Shown here: in pieces, positions 35,160-46,336 of the stretch
Numbering within the stretch: position 1 is the stretch's first letter
How the letters are laid out: every line of letters starts with the position of its first letter
From: Dugong dugon
Taxonomy: Eukaryota > Chordata > Mammalia > Sirenia > Dugongidae
Reading direction: 5' to 3'
Length of the DNA: 64,000 bases
NCBI GenBank assembly: GCA_030035585.1
Contig: CM057469.1
Coordinates: 116,910,650 to 116,974,649, forward strand
Notes under the pieces: model-generated
Databases searched by the model: none
The model's input: only the letters and a program-made list of their open reading frames with translations
What the model was told of the DNA's origin: nothing
Position numbers and translations under genes: made by a program

Positions 35160-37738
35160 CATTCACCAAGGGTTTTCTGGTGTCTTACCAGTAGAGTCAT
35201 CCATGGCGGACAGGTTTCAGCTGAGCTTTCAGATGAAGACAGACTAAGACAGACTAGGAAGAAGGACCTGGCAGTCTACTTCTGAAAAGAATTAGCCAGT
35301 GAAAACCTTATGAATAACAGCAGAACGTTGTCTGATATAGTGCCGGAAGGCACTCAAAAGATAACTGGGGAAGAGCTGCCTCCTCAAAATAGAGTTGACC
35401 TTAATGATGTGGATGGAATCAAGCTTTCGGGACCTTCACTTGCTGATGTGGCACGACTCAAAATGAGAAGAAACAGCTGCAAACATCCATTAATAATCAG
35501 AACGTGGAATGTATGAAGTATGAATGTAAGAAAATTGGAAATCATCAAAAATGAAACGGAATGCATAAACATTGATATCCTAGGCATTAGTGAGCTGAAA
35601 TGGACTAGTACTGGCCATTTTGAATCAGACAACCGTTCTTTGCTATGCAGGGAATGACAGCTTGAAGAGAAATGGCGTTGCATTCCTCGTCAAAAAGAAC
35701 ATTTCAAGATCTATCCTGAAGTACAACGCTGTCAGTGATGGGATAATATCCATATGCCTGCAAGGAAGAGTAGTTAATACGACTATTATTCAAATTTACC
35801 CACCAACCACTAAGGCCAAAGATGAAGAAATTGAAGTTTTTTACCAACTTCTTCAGCCTGAAATTGAACATGCAGTCAGAATGCATTGGTAATTACTGGT
35901 GATTGGAATGCAAAAGTTGGAAACAAATTAGGATCAGTAGTTGGAAAATATGGCCTTGGTGATAGAAATGATGCCGGAGATTGCATGATAGAATTTTGCA
36001 AGACCAATGACTTCATTGCAGATACCTTTTTTCAGCAACATAAATGGCGACTATACACATGGACCTTGCCAGACGGAATACACACGAATCAAATCGACTA
36101 CATCCTTGGAAAGAGACGGTGGAAAAGCTCGGTATTATCAGTCACAGCAAGGCCATGGGCTGACTGTGGATCAGACCATTAATTGCTCATATGCAAGTTC
36201 AAGTTGAAACTGAAGAAAATTAGAACAAGTCCACGAGAGCCAAAGTACTACCTTGAGTATCTCCCACCTGAATTTAGAGACCATCTCAAGAATAGATTTG
36301 ACACGTTGAACACTAATGACCAAAGACCAGATGAGATGTGGAATGACATCAAGAATATCATACATGAAGAAACAAGAGGTTATTAAAAAAACAGGAAAGA
36401 AAGAAAAGACCAAAATGGATGTCAGAAGAGACTCTGAAACTTGCTCTTGAATGTCAAGTAGCTAAAAGCAAAAGGAAGAAATGATGAAGTAAAAGAACTG
36501 AACAGAAGATTTCAAAGGGCCACTTGAGAAGACAAAGTAAAGTATTATGATGACATGTGCAAAGAGCTGGAGATAGAAAACCAAAAGGGAAGAACACGCT
36601 CAGCATTCCTCAAGCTGAAAGAACTGAAGAAAAAATTCAAACCTAGAGTTGCAATACTGAAGGATTCTATGGGGAAAATATTAAACGATGCAGGAAGCAT
36701 CAAAAGAAGATGGAAGGAATACACAGAAACATTATACCAAAAAGAACTGGTCGGCATTCAACCATTTCCAGAGGTAGCATATGATCAGGAGCTGATGGTA
36801 CTGAAGGAAGAAGTCCAAGCTGCACTGAAGGCATTGGTGAGAAACAAGGTTTCAAGAATTGACAGAGTATCAATTGAGATGTTTCAGCAAACATATGCAG
36901 CGCCGAGAGTGCTCACTTGTCTATGCCAAGAAAAGTGGAAGACAGCTACTTGGTCAACCGACTGGAAGAGATCCATATTTATGCCTGTTCCCAAGAAAGG
37001 CCATCCAACCAAATGTGGAAATTATTGAACAATATCATTAATATCACATGCAAGTAAAATTTTGCTGAAGATCGTTCAAAAGCAACTGCAGCAGTATGTC
37101 AACAGGGAACTGCCAGAAATTCAGGCCGGATTTAGTAGAGGATGCTTAACCAGGAATATCACTGCTGATGCCAGATGGATCCTGGCTGAAAGCAGAGAAT
37201 ACCAAGATGTTTACCTGTGTTTTATTGACTATGCAAAGGCATTAGATTGTGTGGATCATAACAAATTATGGATAATATTGTGAAGAATGGGAATTCGAGA
37301 ACACTTAATTGTGCTCATGAGGAACCTGTACACAGATCAAGAGGCAGTTGTTTGAACAGAACAAGGGGATAGTACATGGTTTAAAGTCAGGAAAGGTGTG
37401 CGTCAGGGTCACATCTTTTCACCATACCTATTCAATCTGTATGCTGAGCAAGTAATCCCAGAAGCTGGACTGTATGAAGAAGAAAGGGGCATCAGGATTG
37501 GAGGAAGACTCACTTAAAACCTGCTTTAAGCAGATGACACAACCTTGCTTGCTGAAAGTGAAGAGAACTTGAAGCAGTTACTGATGAAGATCAAAGACCA
37601 CAGCCTTCAGTATGGATTACACATCAACATAAAGAAAACAAAAATCCTCACAACCGGACCAGTAAGCAACATCATGATAAAAGGAGAAAAGACTGAAGTT
37701 GTCAAGGATTTTATTTTACTTGGATTCTAATCACTGTT
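35160..37738 (+). mobile_element. BovB/RTE-type LINE, 5' end present, 3' end missing
   Basis: The leader (35160-35340: 'atggcggacaggtttcag', 'gacagactaggaagaaggacctggcagtctac') precedes an RTE endonuclease/RT region. The copy stops shortly after the RT palm and lacks the 'cgacggcacctaacaacaac' tail seen at 61229. Target-primed insertion normally preserves the 3' end, so this end was probably lost later or the element was recombined. No duplication found. Confidence 0.85.
35310..37738 (+). pseudogene. RTE endonuclease/reverse transcriptase, decayed
   Basis: Pieces of one APE-type endonuclease plus reverse transcriptase polyprotein in several frames. Endonuclease signs: 'RTWNV' (35505), 'ISELKW' (35586), 'GDWNAKVG' (35898), 'IDYILGK' (36093) and terminal 'GSDH' (36171). 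RT signs: 'PVPKKG' (36982), 'QAGF' (37122), motif A 'FIDYAKALDCVDH' (37221), 'RKGVRQG' (37389), and motif C at 37527-37538, where the tyrosine codon of YADD is a TAA stop before ADD. It cannot encode an active enzyme. Confidence 0.88.
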
Positions 37739-38590
37739 TCAGAAATCAAAAGTAAGTTCCTCTCTGTCCTATGGTCAAGAGATGCCCATCACAGCAACCC
37801 CATCTCCTGGGTAGATATTGGAAACCTATTGTTTTTAGGATTTGCTTCTTGATGTCAGAGATGGAGAAACTTCAGAAACCTACCAGTTTTCTCACATTTT
37901 TTTACATACTCTGTGAAATATCTTTGTTTTATTCTTGATTTTGTCAAATCCCAATGTCCATAACTGTGCCTGGCCTCTAGGAACCATTAAATAAATGTAC
38001 ATTGACAAAAAAGGAGAATAAGAGATGGGATGGAGTGATGACTGGAAGCCATCCAAGTGACAAGAATTAGGCAACACTGAAAATAGTTTCACCCTCCCGC
38101 CTCTCCACCTCAGAGTGGTTCTTCGGTAATGAAGAGGGAGAAAAGTACTACCATGAAAAAGGAATCTAATGCATCATGATGTGGCATTTCCCAATGGTGC
38201 TGATTTTAGGAACATCCAACTAATTTAATTGTTGGCTGCTATTCCTCCTCATAGAAAAGGTACAATTAGAAAAGAATGTTTTGATTTGCAAGGATGCCAG
38301 AGATATTAAACATTGACAACTGTGAAATATCTTCCATGCCAGTTCAGGAACATCCTAGGGTGCAGTGAATTTAGCAGGATTTTTAGTGTTTCAAGAAAGC
38401 TAGTGGTCTCTGCATCTTAACATAGAATACACTGATGAAGACCAACTAAAATGACAGTCATCTTCATGTTTGCATGAAATTACATAAGCTTGGTGCAGTG
38501 ATGCTTATGATTTTATGATTTCAGAAGTTTGAGATTGACCTACATCGGCTATGCCTTTGAATAATTTTTGGAGGAAAGAATTTGTTAAAT
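37739..38590. other. No clearly recognised feature
   Basis: Possible MIR/L2 tail at 37960-38005 ('actgtgcctggcctctaggaaccattaaataaatg'). The rest is unique-looking. Confidence 0.35.
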
Positions 38591-38596
38591 AATAAA

Positions 38597-38772
38597 CTGA
38601 AAACCCATTGCCACTGAGTCAATTTCAACTCATGGCACCCAGTGTATTACAGAGTAGAACTGCTCCATTTATGGAAGCAGGAAGCAGATCACCAGACTTT
38701 CTTCTGTGGTACCAGCCGGTGGGTTTAAACTGCCAACCTATGGGTTAGTAGATGAGCACAAACCATTTGTGC
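38597..38772 (-). mobile_element. AfroSINE, longer variant, diverged
   Basis: 'aaaacccattgccactgagtcaatttcaactcatgg' to 'ccatttgtgc', with 'ggaagcagatcaccagactttctt' in the middle. Confidence 0.8.
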
Positions 38773-38892
38773 TAATTCAGTTTGGTAAATGGCTTCTTTA
38801 ACAACTAATGAAATGGACCTTGCTGGTAAAAAGGTGTGGAAAAAAAATTGTGATTGAAATTGGTTCATTATCTACTGCCTTATTATCTGCCC

Positions 38893-39073
38893 TGGAAACC
38901 CTGGTGGCATAGTGGTTAAGAGCTATGGCTGCTAACCAAAAGGTCGGCAGTTTGAATCCACCAGGCACTCCTTGGAAACCATATGAGGCAGTTCTGCTCT
39001 GTCCTATAGGGTCGCTATGAGTCAGAATCAACTCAACAGCAATGGATTTGGTTTGTTTTTGTTTTTTTTTTGG
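38893..39073 (+). mobile_element. AfroSINE, near-consensus, with duplication
   Basis: Complete from 'ggaaaccctggtggcatagtgg' to a T/G-rich tail. Flanked by 'tattatctgccc' (38881-38892) and 'tattacctgccc' (39074-39085), 11 of 12 identical. Least diverged of the short copies; box A-like 'tggcatagtgg' and box B-like 'ggcagtttgaatcc' are visible. Confidence 0.93.
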
Positions 39074-39196
39074 TATTACCTGCCCTTAGTATTACTAATT
39101 GCTTAATGAATACAGCCAAGGCAACCATACCTGAAAATTCATTTTGAGGAAACAGAAATTTAGTTCAGATGTTGATGTTGTACTGTTAAAGGGTGT

Positions 39197-39403
39197 GTTG
39201 TTGTTGGGTGCTGTTGAGGCAATTACAACTCACAGCGACCCCATGGTGATGGAGTAGAACTGCCCCCATAGGGTTTTCAAGGCTGTAGTGTTTGTGGGAG
39301 CAGATCACCAGGTCTTTTCTCAAGCAGAGCCACTGGTGGATTTGCACCTCTGACCTTTGGATTAGCAGCCGAGTGGTTAACCATTGTGCCACCAGGGCTC
39401 CTT
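39197..39403 (-). mobile_element. AfroSINE, longer variant
   Basis: 'gttgttgttgggtgctgttgaggcaattacaactcac' to 'ccattgtgccaccagggctcc'. Candidate duplications 'taaagggtgt' (39187-39196) and 'tcaaagggtat' (39405-39415). Confidence 0.87.
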
Positions 39404-39416
39404 ATCAAAGGGTATA

Positions 39417-39583
39417 ACCAAAACCAAACAAAACCCCTTGCAGTCAAGTAGATTCGACTCAAAGTGACCCTATAGGTCAGAGGAGAATTGCCCTGTAGGG
39501 TTTCCAAGGAGCAGCTGGTGGATTCGAACTGCTGATCTTTTGGTTAGCAGCCGAATGCTTAACTGCTGCGCCACCAGGGCTCC
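39417..39583 (-). mobile_element. AfroSINE, short form
   Basis: 'aaaccaaacaaaaccccttgcagtcaagtagattcgactc' to 'cttaactgctgcgccaccagggctcc', 14 bases after the previous copy and on the same strand. Confidence 0.9.
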
Positions 39584-39971
39584 TTAAGAAGACGAGATAC
39601 TTAAATAACATTGTTTCTTACATGAAAAAGACCAAAGCATTTGCTGACCTTTGTAATCTGAACTCAGTAATTTTTTCCCTAGTGTGTACTTCCTGATGAA
39701 TGGGTAATAGGGATAAAATGATACCTGATATGTAAGCATGAAAGAAGAAAATAGAACTCTTGAGTAAAATCAAAATTCATTTGTAGCTTTGAGTTTCGAT
39801 GTGGAGTGATTTGATTTTATAGCATGTTTCCTTTTCTCTCAAAGTAGAGCCGTATTTAACCTTCTTCTCAAAAAAAAAAATTAGCTGGCTAACTTCTTGA
39901 TAACCACTCTGAAAAACCAAGATGAATGTGTACGGTTGACTTTCATGTGGAAATTAAGTCTCTCTGTAATC

Positions 39972-41090
39972 TTTTTTTTTTTTTAGTACACATATTGTTT
40001 TATGACATTGGTTAACAACCCCACAACACGTCAACCCTCTCCCTTCTTGACCTTTTTTTCTTGGTGAAAATATACATAGCCAAAGATACACCGTTTCAAA
40101 AATTTCTACATGCACAGTTCAGTGACATCGACTTCTCTCTTCCAATTGTGATGCTATTCTCACTTTAGATGAAGGCTTACAGAAGAAAATAGTTTCTCAT
40201 TTAACAGTTACTGCACATGTTGCCCTATGACAATGGTTAACAACCTCACAAACACATCAACACTATCCTTACTCAACCTTGGGTTCCCTATCACCAGCTT
40301 TCCTGTCCCCTTCTGCCTTCTGGCCCTTGTCCCTGGACTGCTGTGTGTCACTGTCCCATTTGGTTTTATGGGGCTGTCCACTCCCTGGCTGAACGGTGAA
40401 CCTTGGAAATGACTTCACCACTGAGCTAAAAGGGTGTCTGGGGGCCATACTCTCGGGGTTTCTCCAGCCTCCTTTAGACCTGTAAATCTGGTCTTTTTTT
40501 TGTGAGTTAGAATTTTGTTCTACAACCTTCTCCAGCTCTATCCAGCACCCTCTGTTGCGATCCTGGTCAGAGTAGTGAGTGGTGGTAGCCAGGCACCATC
40601 TAGCTGTACTGGACTGTTTCTGGTGGAGGCCTTGGTAGCTGTGGTCCATTAGTTCTCCTGGCTAATCTTTTCCTTGTATCCTGTTCTCTTCATTCTCCCT
40701 TCCTCCCAAAGGGTTGAGACCAGTGGAGTATACTTAGATGGCTGCTCACAGGCTTTTAAGACCCCAGACACTACTCACCAAGGTAGAATGTAGAACATTG
40801 TCTTTATAAGCTGTGTTATGCCAATTGAGCTTGATGTTCCCCGAGACCATAGTCCCCACAGCCCTCCACCCAGCAATTCAGTCCCTCAGGGAGTTTGGAT
40901 GTGTCTGTGGGGCTTCCATGACCTTTCCTTGTACAAGTTGTGCTAGTCTCCCCTGTATTGTGTACTGTCTCACCCTTCACCCAAGATACCACTTATCTAT
41001 TGCCTACTTAGTATTCCCCACCACACCCCTCCCATCCCTGGTAACCAACAAAGATTGTTACATTTTGTGTGTGAACTTTTTCATGGGTTT
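39972..41090 (-). other. L1 copy C 3'UTR
   Basis: About 1.1 kb, holding an open frame (40269-40649), two copies of the 3' terminal module (roughly 40250-40150 and 40035-39986, the outer one shortened) and the 'ggtgaaaatatacatagcc' (39-strand antisense of 'ggctatgtatattttcacc') junction with a reduced A-tract. Confidence 0.75.
40269..40649 (-). other. Open frame inside the L1 3'UTR, 126 codons (copy C)
   Basis: Same ATG and frame as in copy A (MDHSYQGLH start), running 27 codons further ('SDTQQSRDKGQKAEGDRK') because the TAA of copy A is an AGT here. In copy B the ATG is kept (33748) but codon 6 is TAA and a later stretch is deleted. No domain recognised; function not inferred. Confidence 0.35.
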
Positions 41091-44000
41091 TTACAATAGC
41101 GGTCTCATACAATATTTGTCCTTTTGTGATTGACTTATTTCACTCAGCATAATGTCCTCCAGTTTCGTCCATGTTAGGAGATGCTTCACAGATTCATTGT
41201 TGTTCTTTCATGTTGCATAGTACTCCATTGTGTGTAGGTACCATAGTTTGTTTATCCATTCATCTGTTGATGGGCATCTAGGTTGTTTCCATCGTTTTGC
41301 TATTGTGAACAATGCTGCCATGAACATGGGTGTGCATATGCCTATGTGAGTGACGACTCTTATTTCTCTAGGATATATTCCTAGGAGTGGGATTGCTGGA
41401 TCAAATGGTATGTCTATTTCTAGCTTTCTGAGGAAGTGCCTTAGTATTTTCCAAAACGGATGTATCATTTTGCATTCCCACCAGCAGTGCATAAGAGTTC
41501 CGATCTCCCCGCAGCCCCTACAACATTTGTTATTTCCAGTGTTTTTGATTCGTGCCAGTAATGCCGGGGTGAGATGGTGTCTCACTGTGCTTTTTATTTG
41601 CATTTCTCTAATCGCTAGTGATCGTGAATATTTCCTCATGTGTCTGTTGGACATCTGAATGTCTTCTTTGGTGAAGTGTCTGTTCATTTCCTTTGCCCAT
41701 TTTTTAATAGGATTATTTGTCTTTTTATTGTAGATGTGTTGGATTTTCTTGTAGATTATGGAGATTAGACCTTTGACTTGTACTGTCCAAAAATTTTTCC
41801 CCAGTCTGTAGGCTCTCTTTTTACTCTTCGGTAAAGTCTTTTGAAGAGCATAGGTGTTTGATTTTTAGAAGATCCCAGTTATCTGTCTATCTAGCTTATC
41901 TATTGGGGTTTGTGGGTTGATGGTTATGGTTTGTATCCTGTTAATGCCATATTAAGGCCTGAAGTGTTGGTCCTCTTTTTTCTTCTATGAACTTCATAGT
42001 TTTAGGCTTTATATTCAGGTCTTTGATCCATTTTGAAGTAGTTTTTGTATACGGCATGAGGTATGGGTCCTATTTCATTGTTTTGCAGATGGATATCCAG
42101 TTTTGCCAGCACCATTTGTTAAGAAGACTGTCATTTCCCCATTTGATGGACTTTGGGCCCTTGTGGAAGATCAGGTGAATGTAGGTGGATGGATTTACAT
42201 ATCGGTTCTCAATTCTGTTCCATTGGTCAATGTATCTGTCATTGTACCAGTACCAGGCTGTTTTGACTACTGTAGCTGTATAGTAGGTTCTGAAATCAGG
42301 TAGTGAGAGTCCTCCAACTTTATTTTTCTTCTTCAGTAGTGCTTTGCTTATTTGGGGCTTCTTCCCCTTCCATATAAAGTTAATGATTAGTTTTTCCATC
42401 TCTTTGAAGAATGTTGTTGGTATTTGGATCGGGATTGCGTTGTATTTGTAAATTGCTTTGGGTACAATTGTCATTTTCACAATGTTGAGTCTACCTGTCC
42501 AAGAGCATGGTATGTTTTTCCATTTATGTAGATCCCTTTGTGTTTCTTTCAGTCATGTTTTGTAGTTTTCTTTGTATAGGTCTTTTACATCCCTGGTTGG
42601 ATTTATTCTTAACTATTTTATCTTTCTAGGGGCTATTATAAATGGTATTGTTTCTCTGATTTCCTTTTCCTTGTTCTCCTTATTGGTGCATAGGAATCCA
42701 ACTGATTTTTGAATGTTTATCTTGTATCCTGCTACTCTGCTGAATCTTTCTATTAGTTCCAGTAGATTTCTCATGGAATCTTTACGGTTTTCTATGTATC
42801 GTATCATATCATCTGTAAACAGGGACAGTTTAACTTCTTCATTACCAATTTGGATGCCCTTTATTCCTTTTTCTTGCCTTATTGCTCTAGCTAAAACTTC
42901 CAGCACAATGTTAAATAGGAGTGGTGTTAAAGGGCATCTATGTCTTGTTCCTGTTTTCAAGGGGAATGTTTTCAGCCTCTCTCCATTAAGAATGATGTTA
43001 GCCATTGGTTTTTCATAGATACCCTTTATTATGTTGAGAAATTACCCTTCTATACCTATTTTATTGAGAGTTTTTAGCAGGAATGGGTGTTGGACTTTGT
43101 CAAATGCTTTTTCTGTGTCTATTGAGATGATCTTGTGATTCTTTTCTTTCCTTTTATTTATGTGGTGGATTACTTTGATTGATTTTCTGATGTTGAACCA
43201 TCCTTGCATACCTGGTATGAATCCTACTTGGTTGTGGTGTATTATTTTTTTGGTATGATGCTGAATTCTGTTGTCTAGAAATTTGTTCAGAATTTTTGCA
43301 TCTATATTCATGAGAGATATTTGTCTGTAATTTTCTTTTTTTGTGATGTCTTTGCCTGGATTTGGTAACAGCGTTATGCTGGCTTCATAGAATGAATTTG
43401 GAAGTATTGCTTCCTCTGCTATTCTCTGAAGTAGCTTGAGTAGTACTGGTACAAGCTCTTTTGTAAATGTTTTATAGAATTCTCCAGTGAAGCCATCTGG
43501 GCCAGGGCTTTTTTTTGGTTGGGAGTATTTTTATTAACTTTTCAGTCTCTGCTCTTTTTATGGGTCTGTTGAGATTTTCAGCATTACTTTGTTGTAGTTT
43601 GGGTACGCCATGTGATTCTAGAAATTTCTCCATTTCCTCTAGGTTTTCAAATTTGTTAAAGTATAGTCTTTCATAATATTCTGTTATAATCCTTTTTATT
43701 TCAGTTGGGTCTGTTGTAATGTCCCCCGTTTCATTTTTCTTTTGGGTTATTTGTGTCCTGTCCTGTTTTTCTTTTGTCAGTCTGGCCAGTGGTTTGTCAA
43801 TTTTGTTGATTCTTTCAAAGAACCAACTTTTGGTTTTGTTGATTCTTTCTATTGTTTTTCTGTTCTCTATTTCATTTATTTCTGCTCTGCTCTTTACTAT
43901 TTCCTGTCTTCCGGTGGCTGTGGGCTTTTTTAGCTGTTCTCTTTCTATTTGTTTGAGTTCTGTAGTTAATGTTTTGATTTTGTCCCTTTCTTCTTTTTTG

Positions 44001-44915
44001 AGGTGTGCATCTATTGGTATAAATTGTCCTCTGAGGACTGCCTTTGCTGTGTCCCAAAGGTTTTGGTTTGATATGTTTTCATTCTCATTTGATTCTAGGA
44101 ATTTTTTGATTCCATCTCCAATTTCTTCTATTACCCAGTGATGTGTAAGCAGGGTATTATTCAGTTTCCATGTAATTGATTTTTCTTCCTTGCTCTTTCT
44201 GTTGTTAATTTCTACCTTGATGGCATTGTGGTCAGAGAAGATACTTTGAATTATCTCAGTGTTTTGGATCTTGTTGAGGATTGCTCTGTGGCCTAAGATG
44301 TGGTCTATTCTGGAGAACGTTCCATGTGCATTGGAAAAGAATGTGTAATTTGCAGTGGTTGGATGGAGTGTTCTATATATGTCTATGAGGTCCAGTTGGC
44401 TGATTGTGCCCTTTAGGTCTTCTGTATCTTTGCTGAGTTTCTTCTTAGTTTTTCTGTCCTTTACTGAGAGTGGTATGTTGAAGTCTGCTACTATTATTGT
44501 GGAACTGTTCATTTCTCTTTTCAGTGTTTTTAGAGTTTGTTTTAGGTATTTTAGAGCCCTGTCATTGGGTTTGTAGATGTTTATTATGGTTATGTCTTCA
44601 TGATGTATTGTACCCTTAATCATTATATAGTGTCCTTCTTTGTCTTTTATGGTGGATTTTTTTTTTAAAGTCTATTTTATCTGAGATTAGCATTGCCACT
44701 CCTCTTTTTTGGTAGTTGTTAGCTTGAAATAGTTTTTCCCAACCTTTGACTTTTAATAAATTCACATCTTTGTTTCTAAGTTGTGTCTCTTGTAGACAGC
44801 AAATTGATGGATCCTATTTTCTTATCCATTCTGTCACTCTCCATCTCTTTATGGGTGCATTGAGCCCATTTATATTCAGCATAATTATTGATAGATGTGA
44901 GTTTGTTGCTGTCAT
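41091..44915 (-). pseudogene. L1 ORF2 (endonuclease and reverse transcriptase), broken
   Basis: From ATG at 44915 to TAA at 41091 is 3825 bases, equal to the 1275-codon size of human ORF2. Endonuclease: 'LNINGLNAP' near the start, 'LQETQL', 'NIYKPN' (about 44580), 'VADFNIPLS', 'SDHNAIKVEI'. RT: '[21 protein letters not shown]' (split here at the N-terminal 20), '[12 protein letters not shown]', and 'LFTDDMI' with FTDD codons at 42808-42819. C-terminus: '[13 protein letters not shown]'. Breaks: TAG at 44814-44816, frameshift in an A-run near 44657-44666, frameshift near 43508-43520, further shifts between 43042 and 42480, and TGA at 41208-41210, beyond which the frame stays open to the TAA. 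Confidence 0.92.
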
Positions 44916-45337
44916 TTTTTAGTGGTTTTTTTGTGGTGCTGACATTTTCTTTGTTCTTCTTACTCTCTTGTGCTGAGTTACTTTTGTTTGTGGATGTTTT
45001 TTCATTTCTTTTGTTTTTGTAGGTTTTGCTTTTTCTGAGACTTTGTATTTTTCCTCTTTTTTTTAATGAGTATGTTTGTTAACTTTCTTTGTGGTTACCA
45101 TAAATTTTACCCTTATCTTTCTAAGTTTGAAGCAGTCTGCCATTACTTGGTAGCGCCTTGCCTTCCTCTCCATTAGATGGTTCTATATCTATGCTGTTTA
45201 TTCCCTCTTTTATTGTTTTAATGTTGTTGTCATTTACTGATTAACTGCTCTGATTCTTTGTTGTATTTCTTTTGGTTTTGGATATTCCTCGAAAGTTCAT
45301 TTCCTGGATTGGTATCTGGCTGGTATAATCCTGCGTC
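44916..45337 (-). other. ORF1-ORF2 spacer of L1 copy C, partly coding-like
   Basis: This 422-base spacer is long compared with 63 bases in human L1. Directly after the ORF1 TAG the same frame stays open for about 37 codons ('GLYQPDTNPGNELSR'), and one base-step later continues ('IKEGINSIDIEPSNGEEGK') to a TAG at 45121-45123. It may be an ORF1 C-terminal extension; the part from 45120 to 44916 is A-rich and not open. Confidence 0.4.
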
Positions 45338-46336
45338 CTATATTCTGCCTGTGATCTGAAGTTGTTTGTTCTCAGATCGAAGAACTGCCTTTAATAATTC
45401 TTCTATGTTTAGTTTGGCTTTTACATATTGCCTTAATTTCTGTTTATCTGGAAATGACCTAATTTCACTATCATATTTGAACAAGAGTTTTGCAGTATGT
45501 ATTATTCTTGGCTGGCAATTTTTTTCTTTCTAGATTTTATATATTTCTTCCCATTGCCTTCTTGCCTGCATGGTTTCTGCCAAATAATCCGAGCTTAGTC
45601 TTATTGTTTCTCCTCTGTATGTGACTTCTTGTTTTTCATGAGCTGCTCTCAGGATTCTTTGTTTGTCTTTGGTTTTTGCGAGTGTGATTATGATACGCCT
45701 TGGTGATTTTCTTTTGGTGTCTATCCTATATGGGGTTCGTTGAGCTTCTTGGATGGCCAGCTTTTCATCTTTCATGATATTGGTGAAGTTTTCTGTCAGC
45801 AGTTTTTCAAGGATCCTCTCTGTGTTTTCTGTTTTCTCCCCCTGTTCTGGAACTCCAGTCACTCACAAATTTTTGCTTTTGATTGTATCCCACATATCTT
45901 TCAGGGTCGCTTCATTTTTCTTTGTTCTATTTTCTGAGTTTTCCTGAAACAGAGTTGTATCCAAGTGTTTGTCTTCAATTCCACTGATCCTGTCTTCCAC
46001 CGTTTCAAATCTGCTTCTCAGCCCTTCTGTGACACCGTCCATTTCTGAAATCTTGTTGTTTATCTTTTGGATTTCTAATTGTTGTTTTTGTATAATTTCT
46101 AGTTGTGAATTTATTTTGGCATTTTGTTCCTACATTATTTTCCTGAATTCTACCAATTTTTTGTTTGTATTTTCCATGAATTTGTCTATTTTTTCCTCAT
46201 TTTTGTGTGCTTTTCACTTCAGCTCTTGGAGAATTCTGAATATTAGAGATTTGAGTTCCGTATCAGGTAGTTCTAGTGCCTTTTCTTCCACTGGAAGGTC
46301 AACTGGTGTTTTATTTTGGACGCCTACTGGAACCAT
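45338..46336 (-). pseudogene. L1 ORF1 (RNA-binding coat protein), broken
   Basis: Frame from ATG at 46336 to TAG at 45338 is 333 codons with stop (human ORF1p has 338 residues). N-terminal third is a coiled-coil-like region rich in Glu, Lys and Ile ('QLEIIQKQQLEIQKINNKI'); the RRM and C-terminal domain follow ('VTGVPEQGEKTENTERIL', 'IITLAKTKDKQRILRAA', 'RGETIRLSSDY', 'SFPDKQKLRQYVKAK'). Four in-frame stops interrupt it: one after 'RILQELK', one after 'EFRKIM', one after 'IKSKNL' (just before 45862), and one after 'EEIYKI' (45530). Several sit where CGA to TGA change would produce them. Confidence 0.85.

Noticed and set aside
43719..44141. 140-codon plus-strand open frame, hydrophobic, membrane-protein-like
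   Set aside because: It is the antisense shadow of L1 ORF2 (A-rich sense strand gives T-rich, hydrophobic antisense frames). The same explains 45969-46466, 41350-41658, 42713-43018 and 6195-6500.
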